This document shows positions 1-8,927 of a stretch of DNA of 64,000 nt, one piece after another (the stretch's first letter is position 1; every line of letters begins with the position of its first letter). The DNA is from Poriferisulfidus sp965221375 (GTDB taxonomy: Bacteria > Pseudomonadota > Gammaproteobacteria > Poriferisulfidales > Poriferisulfidaceae), in NCBI GenBank assembly GCA_965221375.1, contig OZ244883.1, forward strand, positions 806,001 through 870,000. Direction: 5' to 3'. The position numbers were made by a program, and so were the translations under genes. Under the pieces are notes generated by a model that was not told the DNA's origin, did no database searches, and was given only the letters and a program-made list of their open reading frames with translations.

Positions 1-159
1 GCGTGGCGCGCCTTGCGTGAGGGTGTGTCGGCGGCAGAGTTGCCAGGAGACAGTGAAGAAGTGCGGCATTTGAAAGAATGGTTGCAGGAACCCGATGCAG
101 AAACATGGCGCGGTCATTGCGGTTTTCTACGTCCAAAGCAGCGGCGTGGGTCGGTATAA
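1..159 (+). CDS. C-terminal end of an unidentified protein (partial)
   Basis: An open frame enters from the left edge and ends at TAA 157-159, giving the last 52 residues of a protein whose start lies outside the window. The fragment is charged and ends in a basic tail (PKQRRGSV). I see no motif that identifies it. The stop codon overlaps the perfect -10 hexamer of the promoter before yaaA, so the two genes are closely packed on the same strand. It could be a chance frame, but it stays open from the first base and stops right at the promoter. Confidence 0.5.
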   Translation, partial: AWRALREGVSAAELPGDSEEVRHLKEWLQEPDAETWRGHCGFLRPKQRRGSV

Positions 160-160
160 T
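155..160 (+). promoter_or_regulatory. -10 element TATAAT before yaaA
   Basis: A perfect TATAAT hexamer lies 26 nt upstream of the yaaA start. No convincing -35 is visible at 16-18 nt spacing, so this is a partial promoter call. Transcription would begin near 167, leaving a leader of about 20 nt. Confidence 0.4.
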
Positions 161-186
161 CAGCGCCACAATTTCAGAACGTTCTA

Positions 187-951
187 ATGCTTGTCGTACT
201 GTCGCCTTCCAAAACCTTGAACCCGGATGCTCCGGCGGATGAGGCGCTATGTACGCAACCCGATTACCTCAAGGATTCTCGAGAATTGATTCGTCGGCTC
301 CGTGTGTTATCGCCGGACGATATTGCTGAGTTGATGCGGGTCAGCATGAAGATTGCGAATCTGAATTTTGATCGTTACCAGCAATGGCAGACTCCGTTTA
401 CGACCGAAAACGCCAAGCCGTCCGTACTGGCATTCAAGGGGGATGTTTATACGGGATTGGGGGCGGATAATTTCACTCGAACGGACTTGAATTTCGCACA
501 AAAACATCTGCGCATTCTGTCAGGTTTATATGGCCTGCTTCGTCCGCTTGATTTGATTCAACCCTATCGGTTGGAGATGGGCACTCGGCTGGATACGGTG
601 CGTGGCGTCAACCTGTATCAGTTTTGGGGCAGCCGTATCAGTCGCGGGCTGCGCGAGACGCTGGCTTCGCAGAAACGCCCGGTACTGGTTAATCTGGCCT
701 CGCAGGAGTATTTCAAAGCAGTACGACCTGGTGAGTTGGGCGCACCGGTTATCACACCGGTTTTCAAAGAGCGCAAAGCAAACCAGTACAAAGTGATTGG
801 CCTGCTCGCCAAGCGGGCGCGGGGCATGATGGCACGGCACATCATCTGTAATCGCCTGACGAAAGTCGACGACATTCTTAATTTCTCTGAAGCCGGTTAT
901 CGGCACAGGCCGGAGCTATCGACTCCGACGGAGTGGGTGTTCGCCCGCTAA
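187..951 (+). CDS. yaaA: peroxide stress protein YaaA (DUF328/UPF0246)
   Basis: The 254-residue product matches the YaaA family end to end. It begins MLVVLSPSKTL, has the internal NFDRYQQW and GDVYTGL blocks, and ends with FSEAGYRHRPELSTPTEWVF. In E. coli YaaA belongs to the OxyR regulon and limits free intracellular iron during peroxide stress; the fold binds DNA. That role is taken from the family, not read from this sequence. No Shine-Dalgarno sequence is visible before the ATG. The gene follows a TATAAT hexamer by 26 nt and lies just upstream of mpl on the same strand. Length is typical (E. coli about 258). Confidence 0.93.
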   Translation: MLVVLSPSKTLNPDAPADEALCTQPDYLKDSRELIRRLRVLSPDDIAELMRVSMKIANLNFDRYQQWQTPFTTENAKPSVLAFKGDVYTGLGADNFTRTDLNFAQKHLRILSGLYGLLRPLDLIQPYRLEMGTRLDTVRGVNLYQFWGSRISRGLRETLASQKRPVLVNLASQEYFKAVRPGELGAPVITPVFKERKANQYKVIGLLAKRARGMMARHIICNRLTKVDDILNFSEAGYRHRPELSTPTEWVFAR

Positions 952-965
952 GTCTTCCAGCATTC

Positions 966-2363
966 GTGCATTTACATATTTTGGGCGTTGCCGGCAGTTT
1001 TATGGCCGGGATTGCTCGCATTGCTGCCGAAGCAGGCCATCGCGTGACCGGCTCCGACGCCACGTTACATCCCCCCATGAGTACGCAACTGGAACAGGCG
1101 GGGATTGACTGCATGCAGGGCTACGATCCGAAACAACTGGAAATTGCGCCCGATTGTGTCGTGGTGGGCAATGTCATGCGCCGGGGCATGCCGATCGTGG
1201 AGCAGCTACTCAACAGTTCTATTCCTTATGTATCGGGTCCCCAGTGGTTGGGTGAGAATCTGTTACGTCAGCGGCACGTGTTGGCGGTGGCGGGCACGCA
1301 TGGCAAAACGACCACCAGCGCCATGTTGGCTCATATTCTCAGTGAAGCGGGGCAAGAGCCCGGTTATTTGATCGGGGGCGTGCCGGCGTACACGCAAAAA
1401 AGTGCCCAGGCCGGGCAAGCGCCTTATTTTGTGATTGAAGCGGATGAGTACGACACCGCTTTTTTTGACAAGCGTTCCAAGTTCGTGCACTACTATCCGC
1501 GCACGTTGATTTTGAACAATCTGGAATACGACCACGCGGATATTTTTGATGATCTCGCGGCGATTCAGCGCCAGTTTCACCATCTGTTGCGCATGATGCC
1601 GGGCGGCGGACACATTTTGTATCGGAGCGATGATGTGCATCTACGCGAAGTCCTGGAGATGGGCTGCTGGACTCCGGCGGAGACGTTTGGTTTTGGTGCC
1701 GAATGCGACTGGCGATGCCTGTGGGAGCCGTCGGGCGTCTGGGCGATTGAATATCGCGGACAAAGTCAGCAGACCACTGACTATCATCCGCTTGGTGCAC
1801 ATAACGCCTTGAATGCGACCGCCGCAGTTGCGGCCGCCGCCCATGTGGGCATCCCCATCCACACCGCCATGCAGGCGTTGGCAAGCTTCGAAGGCGTGTT
1901 GCGCCGGCTTCATCCCACCGCGGTGACTTTAGGAAGTGGGCAGGAGGCGAGGAAAGTGTGGTTGTATGACGATTTCGCCCATCATCCGAGCGAGATGCGC
2001 GCCAGTATCGAGGCGGTGCGGGAGCATCATCCTGATCAGACCGTGATTGCGGTGGCGGATGTGGCTTCCAACAGCATGCGCATGGGGGTGCATCAAAGTG
2101 CGATGCAAGCTGCGCTAGAGGCTGCCACGCACCGAGTCTTGTATGTGCCGGAAGAACTACAGTGGGATGTCGAGGAATGGGCAGGCGCACATGCGGGGAC
2201 CGAGACGGCCAGAGATTCGGACGAACTGGCTGTGCAAATCAAGCAATTTTGGCAACAGAATTCGACTGCAGGGGAAAAGGAAGCCGTGATTCTTGTGATG
2301 AGCAATCGTCCGGGTTCCGCCCTTTGTGAGCAACTCAAGGTACATTTGCAGTCTGCCGACTAA
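966..2363 (+). CDS. mpl: UDP-N-acetylmuramate:L-alanyl-gamma-D-glutamyl-meso-diaminopimelate ligase
   Basis: Mpl is the peptidoglycan-recycling ligase. It joins the tripeptide recovered from old wall to UDP-MurNAc in the cytoplasm using ATP. The protein opens with HLHILGVAGSFMAGIA and has the Mur-ligase ATP-binding loop GTHGKTTTS near residue 110. Further on are EADEYDTAFFDKRSKF and the C-terminal DDFAHHPSE block. I chose GTG 966 because the family begins directly at this HILG segment; it gives 465 residues against about 457 in E. coli. An upstream in-frame GTG at 933 would add 11 residues and overlap yaaA. The gene lies 14 nt after yaaA. Confidence 0.93.
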   Translation: MHLHILGVAGSFMAGIARIAAEAGHRVTGSDATLHPPMSTQLEQAGIDCMQGYDPKQLEIAPDCVVVGNVMRRGMPIVEQLLNSSIPYVSGPQWLGENLLRQRHVLAVAGTHGKTTTSAMLAHILSEAGQEPGYLIGGVPAYTQKSAQAGQAPYFVIEADEYDTAFFDKRSKFVHYYPRTLILNNLEYDHADIFDDLAAIQRQFHHLLRMMPGGGHILYRSDDVHLREVLEMGCWTPAETFGFGAECDWRCLWEPSGVWAIEYRGQSQQTTDYHPLGAHNALNATAAVAAAAHVGIPIHTAMQALASFEGVLRRLHPTAVTLGSGQEARKVWLYDDFAHHPSEMRASIEAVREHHPDQTVIAVADVASNSMRMGVHQSAMQAALEAATHRVLYVPEELQWDVEEWAGAHAGTETARDSDELAVQIKQFWQQNSTAGEKEAVILVMSNRPGSALCEQLKVHLQSAD

Positions 2364-2411
2364 GGTTCAAACACAGCACTCGACCTCAAACGACAAACCC
2401 AGGAGCACAGG

Positions 2412-2777
2412 ATGAGCACAATCGAATTGACGCAAGATAACTTCAACGAGATTATCGATAACAACGATATGGTGGTGATTGATTTTTGGGCCGAGTGGTG
2501 TGGTCCGTGCAAAAGTTTTGCTCCCACCTTCGAGACGGTGTCCAACAATCATCCCGACATTGTTTTCGGCAAAGTCAATACTGAGGAACAGACGAATTTG
2601 GCGCAGGCCTTTGGAATCCGGTCGATTCCAACCTTGATGCTGTTTCGCGAACAGATTCAACTTTTTTCGCAGGCGGGCGCCTTGCCGATCGCACAACTGG
2701 AAGACTTGCTGCAGAAAGCCTCAGAACTGGATATGGAGAAAATTCGCGAAGAGATTCGCAAACGCTCAACTTCATGA
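2412..2777 (+). CDS. thioredoxin-family protein (CGPC active site)
   Basis: A 121-residue cytoplasmic thioredoxin with the active site WAEWCGPCK near residues 28-36 and the cis-proline in the SIPTL motif. There is no signal peptide. It has a clear ribosome site, AGGAG at 2401-2405, six bases before ATG. Its TGA overlaps the ATG of the next gene, an ABC exporter, so the two are translationally coupled. The coupling suggests a job tied to the exporter, perhaps keeping its thiols reduced, but that is inference. A general housekeeping thioredoxin is the alternative. It is slightly longer than E. coli TrxA (109), with an acidic and basic helical tail. Confidence 0.85.
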   Translation: MSTIELTQDNFNEIIDNNDMVVIDFWAEWCGPCKSFAPTFETVSNNHPDIVFGKVNTEEQTNLAQAFGIRSIPTLMLFREQIQLFSQAGALPIAQLEDLLQKASELDMEKIREEIRKRSTS

Positions 2778-4591
2778 GCGATATTGCCTTGGGCGACGAG
2801 GCTGAACTGCCACGCGCCTATACGCTGAGTTATCTGATTGGTTTAATCCGGCCGCATCGCCGGGAACTGGTCAATGCGCATCTGGTTGCAGTGGCGGCGA
2901 CGGCGGTCAGCATTCCTTTGCCGCTATTGATGCCCTTGATGGTCGACGAAGTGCTGCTGGAAATGCCGAATGTGCTGGTGCCGTTCATCCAATCGTTCAC
3001 GCCGGAAGTGTGGCACGGGCCTCTTCTCTACATTGGTGCGGTGCTGTTGCTGACGGTATTGCTAAGGCTGATTGCCATAGTGCTGCACGCGCTGCAGACG
3101 CGCGAACTGACACTTGTTTCCAAAGATTTGATTTGCCATCTGCGCTGCCAATTGTTGTGGCGTCTGGAACGGACTACCTTGTCGGAGTTTGAAACGGTCG
3201 GCAGTGGCGCGGTGTCCGCGCACTTGGTCACCGATCTGCAGACCATTGATGATTTTGTGGCGATCACGGTGGGCAAATTTGTTATTGCGGTATTGACGAT
3301 TATTGGCACGGCTGCCGTACTACTGTGGCTGCATTGGGCGTTGGCGCTGTTTATTTTGTGCATGAATCCAATCGTCATTTATTTCACGATCGTACTGGGA
3401 CGCCGCGTCAAGGAATGGAAACGGCGTGAGAATACGGCAATTGAGCTGTTTCAGCAGGCGTTGGCGGAGACACTTGACGGGATTCACCAAATTCGTGCCA
3501 GCAATCGCGAACGTCATTATCTGAAGCGGGTGGCGGACCGGGCACGCGGCATTCGCGATTCCTCGGCGACCTATGCGTGGCGAAACGATTTGGCGAACCG
3601 CGCTTCCAACACGGTTTTTCTACTGGGCTTTGATATGTTTCGGGCCGTCAGCATGCTGATGGTGGTGTTCTCCGATCTGACAATCGGCGAGATGATGGCG
3701 GTATTTGGTTATCTGTGGTTCATGATCGCACCGGTGCAGGAGATTCTCAACGTCCAGTACGCCTACTATGCGGCCATGGCGGCGTTGGAGCGGGTCAGTC
3801 GCATACTGAAGTTCCGCGAGGAGCCTCGCTATCCTCATCATCGTGACCCTTTCGCGCAAACGCCGGCAGTGTCGATAGAACTGGAGAATATCAGTTTCGC
3901 GTTTCCAAACCGGGACCTTGTACTGAAACATGTATCGCTGAACGTGGCGGCCGGCGAAAAAATTGCGTTTGTGGGTGCCAGTGGGGCGGGCAAGTCCACC
4001 CTAATGCAGGTGCTGCTGGGGTTGTACCCCATGAAAGAAGGTGCGTTGCGTTTTGGAGGGGAGCCGGTCCAGGAGATTGGATTTGATGTGGTGCGGCGTC
4101 ACACCGCGATTGTTTTACAGCATCCTGTCTTGTTCAATGACACGCTGCGCAACAATTTGTCGCTCGGCCAACACTATGAAGACTCGAAACTGTGGGAAGC
4201 CTTGCATATCGCTCAAATGGCACATTCAGCCAAAGCCATGCCGGGCCAATTGGAGGCCCAATTGGGAGTCGACGGTGTGCGCCTGTCGGGTGGGCAACGC
4301 CAACGATTGTCCATTGCCCGCGCCGTGTTAATGGAACCCAAGATTCTTATTTTGGATGAGGCGACTTCCATGCTGGATATGGAAACGGAGGAGCAACTGC
4401 ATCGTGCCTTGTTCGCGCATTGTGCGCAGGCGACCGTACTGATTGTGGCGCACCGATTAAGTGCGATTCGCCATGCCGATCATGTGTATGTGCTGGAGGA
4501 CGGACAAATCGTCGAGCAAGGGGGACCGCAGCAGCTGATGGAGCAGGAGGGTTTGTATGCCCGCCTGTATGCGGGCCAGGCAGGTCACTGA
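2774..4591 (+). CDS. ABC exporter, fused membrane and ATPase domains
   Basis: A 605-residue type IV ABC transporter half-molecule. Residues about 20-330 form a six-helix membrane domain and residues about 360-600 the nucleotide-binding domain. The ATPase motifs are complete: Walker A GASGAGKST, signature LSGGQRQRL, Walker B ILILDEATSMLD, and the switch histidine in VAHRLSAIRHAD. It should act as a homodimer in the inner membrane; substrate cannot be read from the sequence (lipid, peptide and drug exporters share this layout). It overlaps the thioredoxin stop by ATGA. Its own stop overlaps the convergent hemL stop region by 7 nt, leaving no room for a terminator. Confidence 0.9.
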   Translation: MSDIALGDEAELPRAYTLSYLIGLIRPHRRELVNAHLVAVAATAVSIPLPLLMPLMVDEVLLEMPNVLVPFIQSFTPEVWHGPLLYIGAVLLLTVLLRLIAIVLHALQTRELTLVSKDLICHLRCQLLWRLERTTLSEFETVGSGAVSAHLVTDLQTIDDFVAITVGKFVIAVLTIIGTAAVLLWLHWALALFILCMNPIVIYFTIVLGRRVKEWKRRENTAIELFQQALAETLDGIHQIRASNRERHYLKRVADRARGIRDSSATYAWRNDLANRASNTVFLLGFDMFRAVSMLMVVFSDLTIGEMMAVFGYLWFMIAPVQEILNVQYAYYAAMAALERVSRILKFREEPRYPHHRDPFAQTPAVSIELENISFAFPNRDLVLKHVSLNVAAGEKIAFVGASGAGKSTLMQVLLGLYPMKEGALRFGGEPVQEIGFDVVRRHTAIVLQHPVLFNDTLRNNLSLGQHYEDSKLWEALHIAQMAHSAKAMPGQLEAQLGVDGVRLSGGQRQRLSIARAVLMEPKILILDEATSMLDMETEEQLHRALFAHCAQATVLIVAHRLSAIRHADHVYVLEDGQIVEQGGPQQLMEQEGLYARLYAGQAGH

Positions 4592-5874
4592 GCGGCGCTC
4601 ATGGCCTCAAACGCCTCACTGGCAGCATCCAAGGTGCGTTCAATTTCCCCTGAGGTATGGGTTTTCGACAAAAAGCCGGCCTCATAACTGGAGGGGGCAA
4701 GGTATACCCCACGTTTCAGCATGTGATGAAAAAATTGCCGATAGGCATCAGTATCGCAGAGGAGTACGTCTTCATAACAACGCACAGGGCCGCCCGCGGT
4801 GAAGAAAAACCCGAACATGCCTGTCGCTTCGACTGCTTCAAATGGGATGCCATGAGCCTGCGCACGTTCTCGCAAGCCCACAATTAATTGCGTCGCGCAG
4901 GTCTGCAGGTCCTCGTAAAAACCTTTTTGTGCGGCGAGCTCCAAGGTGGCCAGTCCGGCCGCCATGGTGATCGGGTTGCCGGACAATGTGCCGGCTTGAT
5001 AAACCGGCCCCGAGGGCGCCAGTTTGTCCATGATGTCGGCGCGTCCGCCGAAGGCGCCCACCGGCAAGCCTCCGCCGATGACTTTGCCGAGTACCGTCAG
5101 ATCTGGTGTGACCCCATAACGTTCCTGTGCACCTCCGAAACCGACACGAAAGCCGGTCATGACCTCGTCGAAAATTAAGACGCAGCCGTACCGGTTGCAT
5201 CCTTCGCGCAAGGTCTGTAGAAAACCAGGCTCAGGCAATATGCAACCCATGTTGCCGGCAATGGGCTCGACGATTACTGCGGCAATCCTCTCTCCGCGGG
5301 AAGAAAAAATATGCTGCATGGTGGCACTGTCGTTATAAGCGGCAACTTCAGTGTGATGCACCGTAGTTGTTGGCACACCGAGGGAGGAAGGGGTGCCAAA
5401 GGTCAGAGCGCCGGAGCCCGCTTGTACCAGCAGGGCATCCACATGGCCGTGGTAGCAACCGGCGAATTTGATGATGATGTCCCGGCCTGTGACTCCGCGC
5501 GCCAATCGCAGAGCACTCATTACAGCTTCCGTGCCGGAATTCACCAACCGAACTTTCTCCAGCGAAGGTACAGCGGCGCATAAACGTTCCGCCATCTCGG
5601 TCTCCAACGGGTGGGGGGTTCCAAAACTCAGTCCCTTTGCGACCGTTTCCTGAACGCGCTGCACGACGTGAGGGTGGGCATGTCCGACAATCGCCGGGCC
5701 CCAGGCGCCGACATAATCGATATAGGCATTTCCCTGAGTGTCGTACAGGTAAGCACCTTCGCCGCGCTGCATAAAAACGGGTTCGCCCCCGACCGCACCG
5801 AAAGCACGTACGGGAGAGTTGACACCGCCGGGGATCCAGCGACAGGCTTCGGCAAAGTTTGACGACTTAGTCAT
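4585..5874 (-). CDS. hemL: glutamate-1-semialdehyde 2,1-aminomutase
   Basis: HemL converts glutamate-1-semialdehyde to 5-aminolevulinate using PLP, the entry step to haem in the C5 pathway. The product begins MTKSSNFAEACRWIPGGVNS and carries the family blocks RLVNSGTEAVMSALRLARG, FDEVMTGFRV and the PLP-lysine region LGKVIGGGLPVGAFGG. Start 5874 gives 429 residues, the usual family length; longer in-frame starts would only add sequence that overlaps thiE. It overlaps the thiE stop by 8 nt, so thiE-hemL is an operon. This pairing is common in gammaproteobacteria. The haem demand fits the cytochrome bc1 genes further along. Confidence 0.96.
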   Translation of the reverse strand: MTKSSNFAEACRWIPGGVNSPVRAFGAVGGEPVFMQRGEGAYLYDTQGNAYIDYVGAWGPAIVGHAHPHVVQRVQETVAKGLSFGTPHPLETEMAERLCAAVPSLEKVRLVNSGTEAVMSALRLARGVTGRDIIIKFAGCYHGHVDALLVQAGSGALTFGTPSSLGVPTTTVHHTEVAAYNDSATMQHIFSSRGERIAAVIVEPIAGNMGCILPEPGFLQTLREGCNRYGCVLIFDEVMTGFRVGFGGAQERYGVTPDLTVLGKVIGGGLPVGAFGGRADIMDKLAPSGPVYQAGTLSGNPITMAAGLATLELAAQKGFYEDLQTCATQLIVGLRERAQAHGIPFEAVEATGMFGFFFTAGGPVRCYEDVLLCDTDAYRQFFHHMLKRGVYLAPSSYEAGFLSKTHTSGEIERTLDAASEAFEAMSAAQ

Positions 5875-6487
5875 TTGAAGCAAAGAGGTGAGCAAGCGCG
5901 TTTGTGGCGGCAACAATATCTGTGGACGAGAAAATGGCGTTGCTGACCGCGAGCATATCGGCTCCGGCATCAAGCAATGGTGCCGCATTTCCCGCATCAA
6001 TGCCACCAATAGCGCAGATGGGGATACTGAGTTCGCGTCGTGCGTGCATCAATAGTTCCAGTGGGGCCACCGCGGCGTCAGGCTTGGTAGGGCTGGGGTG
6101 AAAACTACCAAAGGCAATGTAGGAAGCGCCTGCACGGACCGCTTGTGTTGCGAGCTTAAAATCATTGTAACAAGAGGCTCCAATGATGCCTTTCGGGAAG
6201 AGCGCGCGGGCTTGATCAATGGGGGCATCATCCGCCCCCAAATGTACGCCATCGGCGCCGATTTTCATGGCTAATTCCAGATCGTCATTGATGATCAAAG
6301 GCACTTGGTAGGTATGACATAACGTCAACAATTGGCGAGCCCGCGTTTCGCGCATGGCACTATCGGCATGTTTGTCGCGATATTGCAGCAGACGCACTCC
6401 TCCCCGAAGGGCGTGTTCCGCTACTTCGTGGAGTTGAGGACAGTTGTTCGGGGTCAGTCCGTACAATCCTCGAAAATGAGTATTCAT
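5867..6487 (-). CDS. thiE: thiamine-phosphate synthase
   Basis: ThiE couples the pyrimidine pyrophosphate and thiazole phosphate to make thiamine phosphate in the cytoplasm. The 206-residue TIM-barrel protein shows the expected blocks: GVRLLQYRDK, LIINDDLELA, GADGVHLGADD, GASCYND, YIAFGSFHPSPTK and the phosphate-binding IGGI. Length is standard. No strong ribosome site is visible. It is the first gene of the thiE-hemL pair. The 62-nt gap to the divergent MATE gene must hold both promoters. No TPP riboswitch is seen there. Confidence 0.94.
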   Translation of the reverse strand: MNTHFRGLYGLTPNNCPQLHEVAEHALRGGVRLLQYRDKHADSAMRETRARQLLTLCHTYQVPLIINDDLELAMKIGADGVHLGADDAPIDQARALFPKGIIGASCYNDFKLATQAVRAGASYIAFGSFHPSPTKPDAAVAPLELLMHARRELSIPICAIGGIDAGNAAPLLDAGADMLAVSNAIFSSTDIVAATNALAHLFASND

Positions 6488-6549
6488 GAAAATGGTGCGG
6501 TAGCGGCTGAGCGTGTGTTAATTCCAGGAGCACCTGCGGGCGAACGGAC

Positions 6550-7899
6550 ATGCGCCTGAAATTATTCCATACTCGAGAGTTCCCCACCGCGGAAGATCAT
6601 GCGCGGTTGTGGCGTATTGCCGGACCAATGATATTGACCGGTCTCACCACGCCGATGTTGGGATTGGTCGACACGTTCGTGATGGGCCATTTGGATGCGG
6701 CGTACTATCTGGGCGCAGTCGGAGTCGGCGCAGCCTTAATTCAAATGCTGTTTTGGAGCGCCGGTTTTCTGCGGATGAGTACAACCGCATTGGCGGCACA
6801 GACATCCCATGATTCCGCAGCGGTGCAGGGAGTACTGCAGCGTGCCTTGGTGATGGCCGCGGTGCTGTCGTTGGGAGTGCTGTTGCTGCGCGAGCCGATT
6901 CAAAACTTCAGTTATGCAGTACTGGCTTTGGAGCATGAAGTCGATGTGCATTCACGCTTGTATTTTGAGATTCGGATCTGGAGTACTCCGGCAGTGTTTT
7001 TGAATTTCGTGATTTGGGGCTGGTGTTTGGGTATGCGCAATGCGCGGGCGCCGCTTTATCTGGCGATATGGATCAACGTGCTCAACATGATTCTTGATGT
7101 GGTGTTGGTGTTTTATTTTGGTTTGGAGACACGTGGTGTTGCTTATGCCTCTTTGATTGCGGAATACAGTGGCTTGTTACCGGGCGGCTTTATTCTGTGG
7201 CGTATGTTGCGTCCGTTGCCGAAAGCGCCGACAACCGGGCTGTGGCATCGACAGGCTTGGGGCAACTTGTTTGCCGTCAACCATCATTTGTTTGTACGCA
7301 CGGTATTGCTGCTGTTTGCCTTTACTTTTTTCATGGCGCAAAGCGCGAAGTTCGGCGCGACGGTGCTGGCGGCTAATGCGGTGCTGATGAATTTCCTGCA
7401 CATCATTGCCTACGGCATGGACGGCTTTGCTCATGGCTTGGAAGTACTGTGCGGTCGTGCCGTGGGCATTCGCGATCGGAAATTATTCTGGCGCGTCATT
7501 GAGACCGCTGTGTTTTGGTGCGCAGTGGGTGGAGCGCTGATGATTTTGACGTTTGCAGTTGCTGGTCAATTTATTATCGAAGCGTTGACCGAATTGGCGG
7601 ATGTGCAACAGGTGGCTGCGGTGTATCTGCCATGGCTGGTGATTGCTCCGCTCTTTTGCTTGTTGCCGTTCCTGTTGGACGGCTTGTTTATCGGCACCAC
7701 ACGCACTCGAGAAATGCGCAACGCCATGGTTGTATCGATTGGCGTGTATTTATTGCTGTGGTGGGGGACAGGAATTTGGGAGAACCATGGCCTATGGCTG
7801 ACGATGCTCGGGTTCATGGTTGCCCGTAGCGTCACGTTGGGTTATTACGGTGTTCGTATTGAGCGCTCCGATGGGTTTGTGCCTGAAAAATCAACCTAG
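6550..7899 (+). CDS. MATE-family efflux transporter (DinF-like)
   Basis: A 449-residue polytopic membrane protein with about twelve hydrophobic segments in two homologous halves, typical of MATE exporters that pump organic cations by proton or sodium antiport. The N-terminal segment WRIAGPMILTGLTTPMLGLVD and the later FGAGV-like turns place it nearer the DinF subgroup than NorM. A CCAGGAG-type ribosome site lies rather far (about 17 nt) upstream of ATG 6550. It is divergent from thiE and convergent with the Maf gene. Substrate is unknown. Confidence 0.88.
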   Translation: MRLKLFHTREFPTAEDHARLWRIAGPMILTGLTTPMLGLVDTFVMGHLDAAYYLGAVGVGAALIQMLFWSAGFLRMSTTALAAQTSHDSAAVQGVLQRALVMAAVLSLGVLLLREPIQNFSYAVLALEHEVDVHSRLYFEIRIWSTPAVFLNFVIWGWCLGMRNARAPLYLAIWINVLNMILDVVLVFYFGLETRGVAYASLIAEYSGLLPGGFILWRMLRPLPKAPTTGLWHRQAWGNLFAVNHHLFVRTVLLLFAFTFFMAQSAKFGATVLAANAVLMNFLHIIAYGMDGFAHGLEVLCGRAVGIRDRKLFWRVIETAVFWCAVGGALMILTFAVAGQFIIEALTELADVQQVAAVYLPWLVIAPLFCLLPFLLDGLFIGTTRTREMRNAMVVSIGVYLLLWWGTGIWENHGLWLTMLGFMVARSVTLGYYGVRIERSDGFVPEKST

Positions 7900-7961
7900 A
7901 GACAACAGTCGCAATGGGCACTCAATTTTTTTTTGGCAATTGCATCCAAACAACACAAAAA

Positions 7962-8540
7962 TCAGGCAATTTCGACACCGGCTTTTTTCAACATGGCTGT
8001 CAGTTTTATTAAAGGCAGCCCCACCAGCCCGGTCGGGTCTTCCCCGCAAATCTGGTGGGTCAGCATGACGCCAAGCCCTTCAGACTTGAAGCTGGCTGTA
8101 CAGTTGTAGGGTTGTTCCGCTTTCAGGTAATGTTCGATCAGGTCGTCGTCCAAATCCCGATAACGGATGGTGTGACGACTTTCATCATAATGGCGAGAGC
8201 CGTTGCGGGTATCAAGCAGGCACAGACCCGTTAGAAAAGTGGCGTTTTGGCCGCTGAGGCGTTGCAGTTGGCCGACAGCGGTCTCGTAATCGCCGGGTTT
8301 GCCCAGCAATTCTCCCTCCAGGTCTGCGCATTGATCGCTGCTGATAATCAAGGCATCGGGATGGCGAGTTCCGACCTCATCCGCTTTTGCGTGCGCCAGA
8401 CGTTCGACGTATTGGGAAGCGTGTTCTCCGGGAAACGGAGTCTCATCGATATTGGGGGCATCCACATCAAACGGCAGACGCAGGCGGGCGAGCAATTCCC
8501 GTCGGTACGGTGAGCTACTGCCCAAAATAAGCGTGCGCAT
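7962..8540 (-). CDS. Maf/YceF-type nucleoside triphosphate pyrophosphatase
   Basis: A 192-residue Maf protein with the signature SSSPYRRELL at the N terminus, DETP, IISSDQ and FKSEGLGV. The last block and the overall pattern match the YceF (m7GTP pyrophosphatase) branch rather than the dTTP-hydrolysing branch. It removes damaged or modified nucleotides from the cytoplasmic pool. Start 8540 (MRTLILGSSSPYR) is chosen because the family starts at this strand; an in-frame ATG 33 nt upstream is less likely. In many relatives Maf sits beside rpmF, but rpmF is not here. A run of nine T at 7926-7934 lies just past its 3' end with no clear stem. Confidence 0.9.
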   Translation of the reverse strand: MRTLILGSSSPYRRELLARLRLPFDVDAPNIDETPFPGEHASQYVERLAHAKADEVGTRHPDALIISSDQCADLEGELLGKPGDYETAVGQLQRLSGQNATFLTGLCLLDTRNGSRHYDESRHTIRYRDLDDDLIEHYLKAEQPYNCTASFKSEGLGVMLTHQICGEDPTGLVGLPLIKLTAMLKKAGVEIA

Positions 8541-8662
8541 AATGCAGAAATCCAAGGGATACGATGCCCGCATTTGCTTGGCATCTCAATGGGTGCATTG
8601 TATAGATGATGTTCAAACAATTCGCATTTAGGGTCGGTTTTAGTAGTGCCGGATCATCTCGG

Positions 8663-8691
8663 TTGACGATGGTGGGGCGCTCAAATATAAT
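8663..8691 (+). promoter_or_regulatory. near-consensus sigma-70 promoter
   Basis: TTGACG (8663-8668) and TATAAT (8686-8691) are separated by exactly 17 nt. This is the strongest promoter by consensus that I see in the window. Transcription should start near 8698, about 33 nt before the GTG of the small gene at 8731. Confidence 0.8.
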
Positions 8692-8730
8692 CCCTGATTG
8701 TTGGCCATTATGTTGCAATTGGAGGTCCCA

Positions 8731-8910
8731 GTGGCACGTAATTCGAAAAAAGAACAGGAAGACAAAATTCCGGTTTATGTGACCCCCACAGGGGGCCGAT
8801 ACGTTAAAACAGAAGAGTTCCTGGGCAATCGGGAAATCCAGGAAATGTTACGAAATCTGCCGGATCTGATAGGCGTCCCCAAATTCAAGCCGAACAATGA
8901 AAAAAGCTAA
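8731..8910 (+). CDS. small conserved-looking protein, function unknown (59 aa)
   Basis: I do not recognise this gene. It encodes 59 soluble, charged residues (KEQEDKIPVYVTPTGGRYVK near the start; no membrane segment, no cysteine). A textbook ribosome site, GGAGGT at 8721-8726, fixes the start at GTG 8731; an upstream TTG in frame at 8698 coincides with the predicted transcription start and is unlikely. It is driven by the near-consensus promoter at 8663-8691. An AAGGAG directly follows its stop and serves the next gene, so the two form an operon. Strong promoter plus strong ribosome site suggest high expression. A regulator, antitoxin or membrane-protein partner are all possible. Confidence 0.75.
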   Translation: MARNSKKEQEDKIPVYVTPTGGRYVKTEEFLGNREIQEMLRNLPDLIGVPKFKPNNEKS

Positions 8911-8927
8911 GGAGTGCAGCGCGCTAG

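Noticed and set aside
1339..2190. 283-residue open frame on the minus strand inside mpl
   Set aside because: Arginine-, proline- and histidine-rich composition typical of an antisense frame in GC-rich coding DNA; mpl is clearly real on the other strand.
7926..7934. T9 run after the MATE gene as a Rho-independent terminator
   Set aside because: No stable GC stem directly precedes the run on the plus strand.
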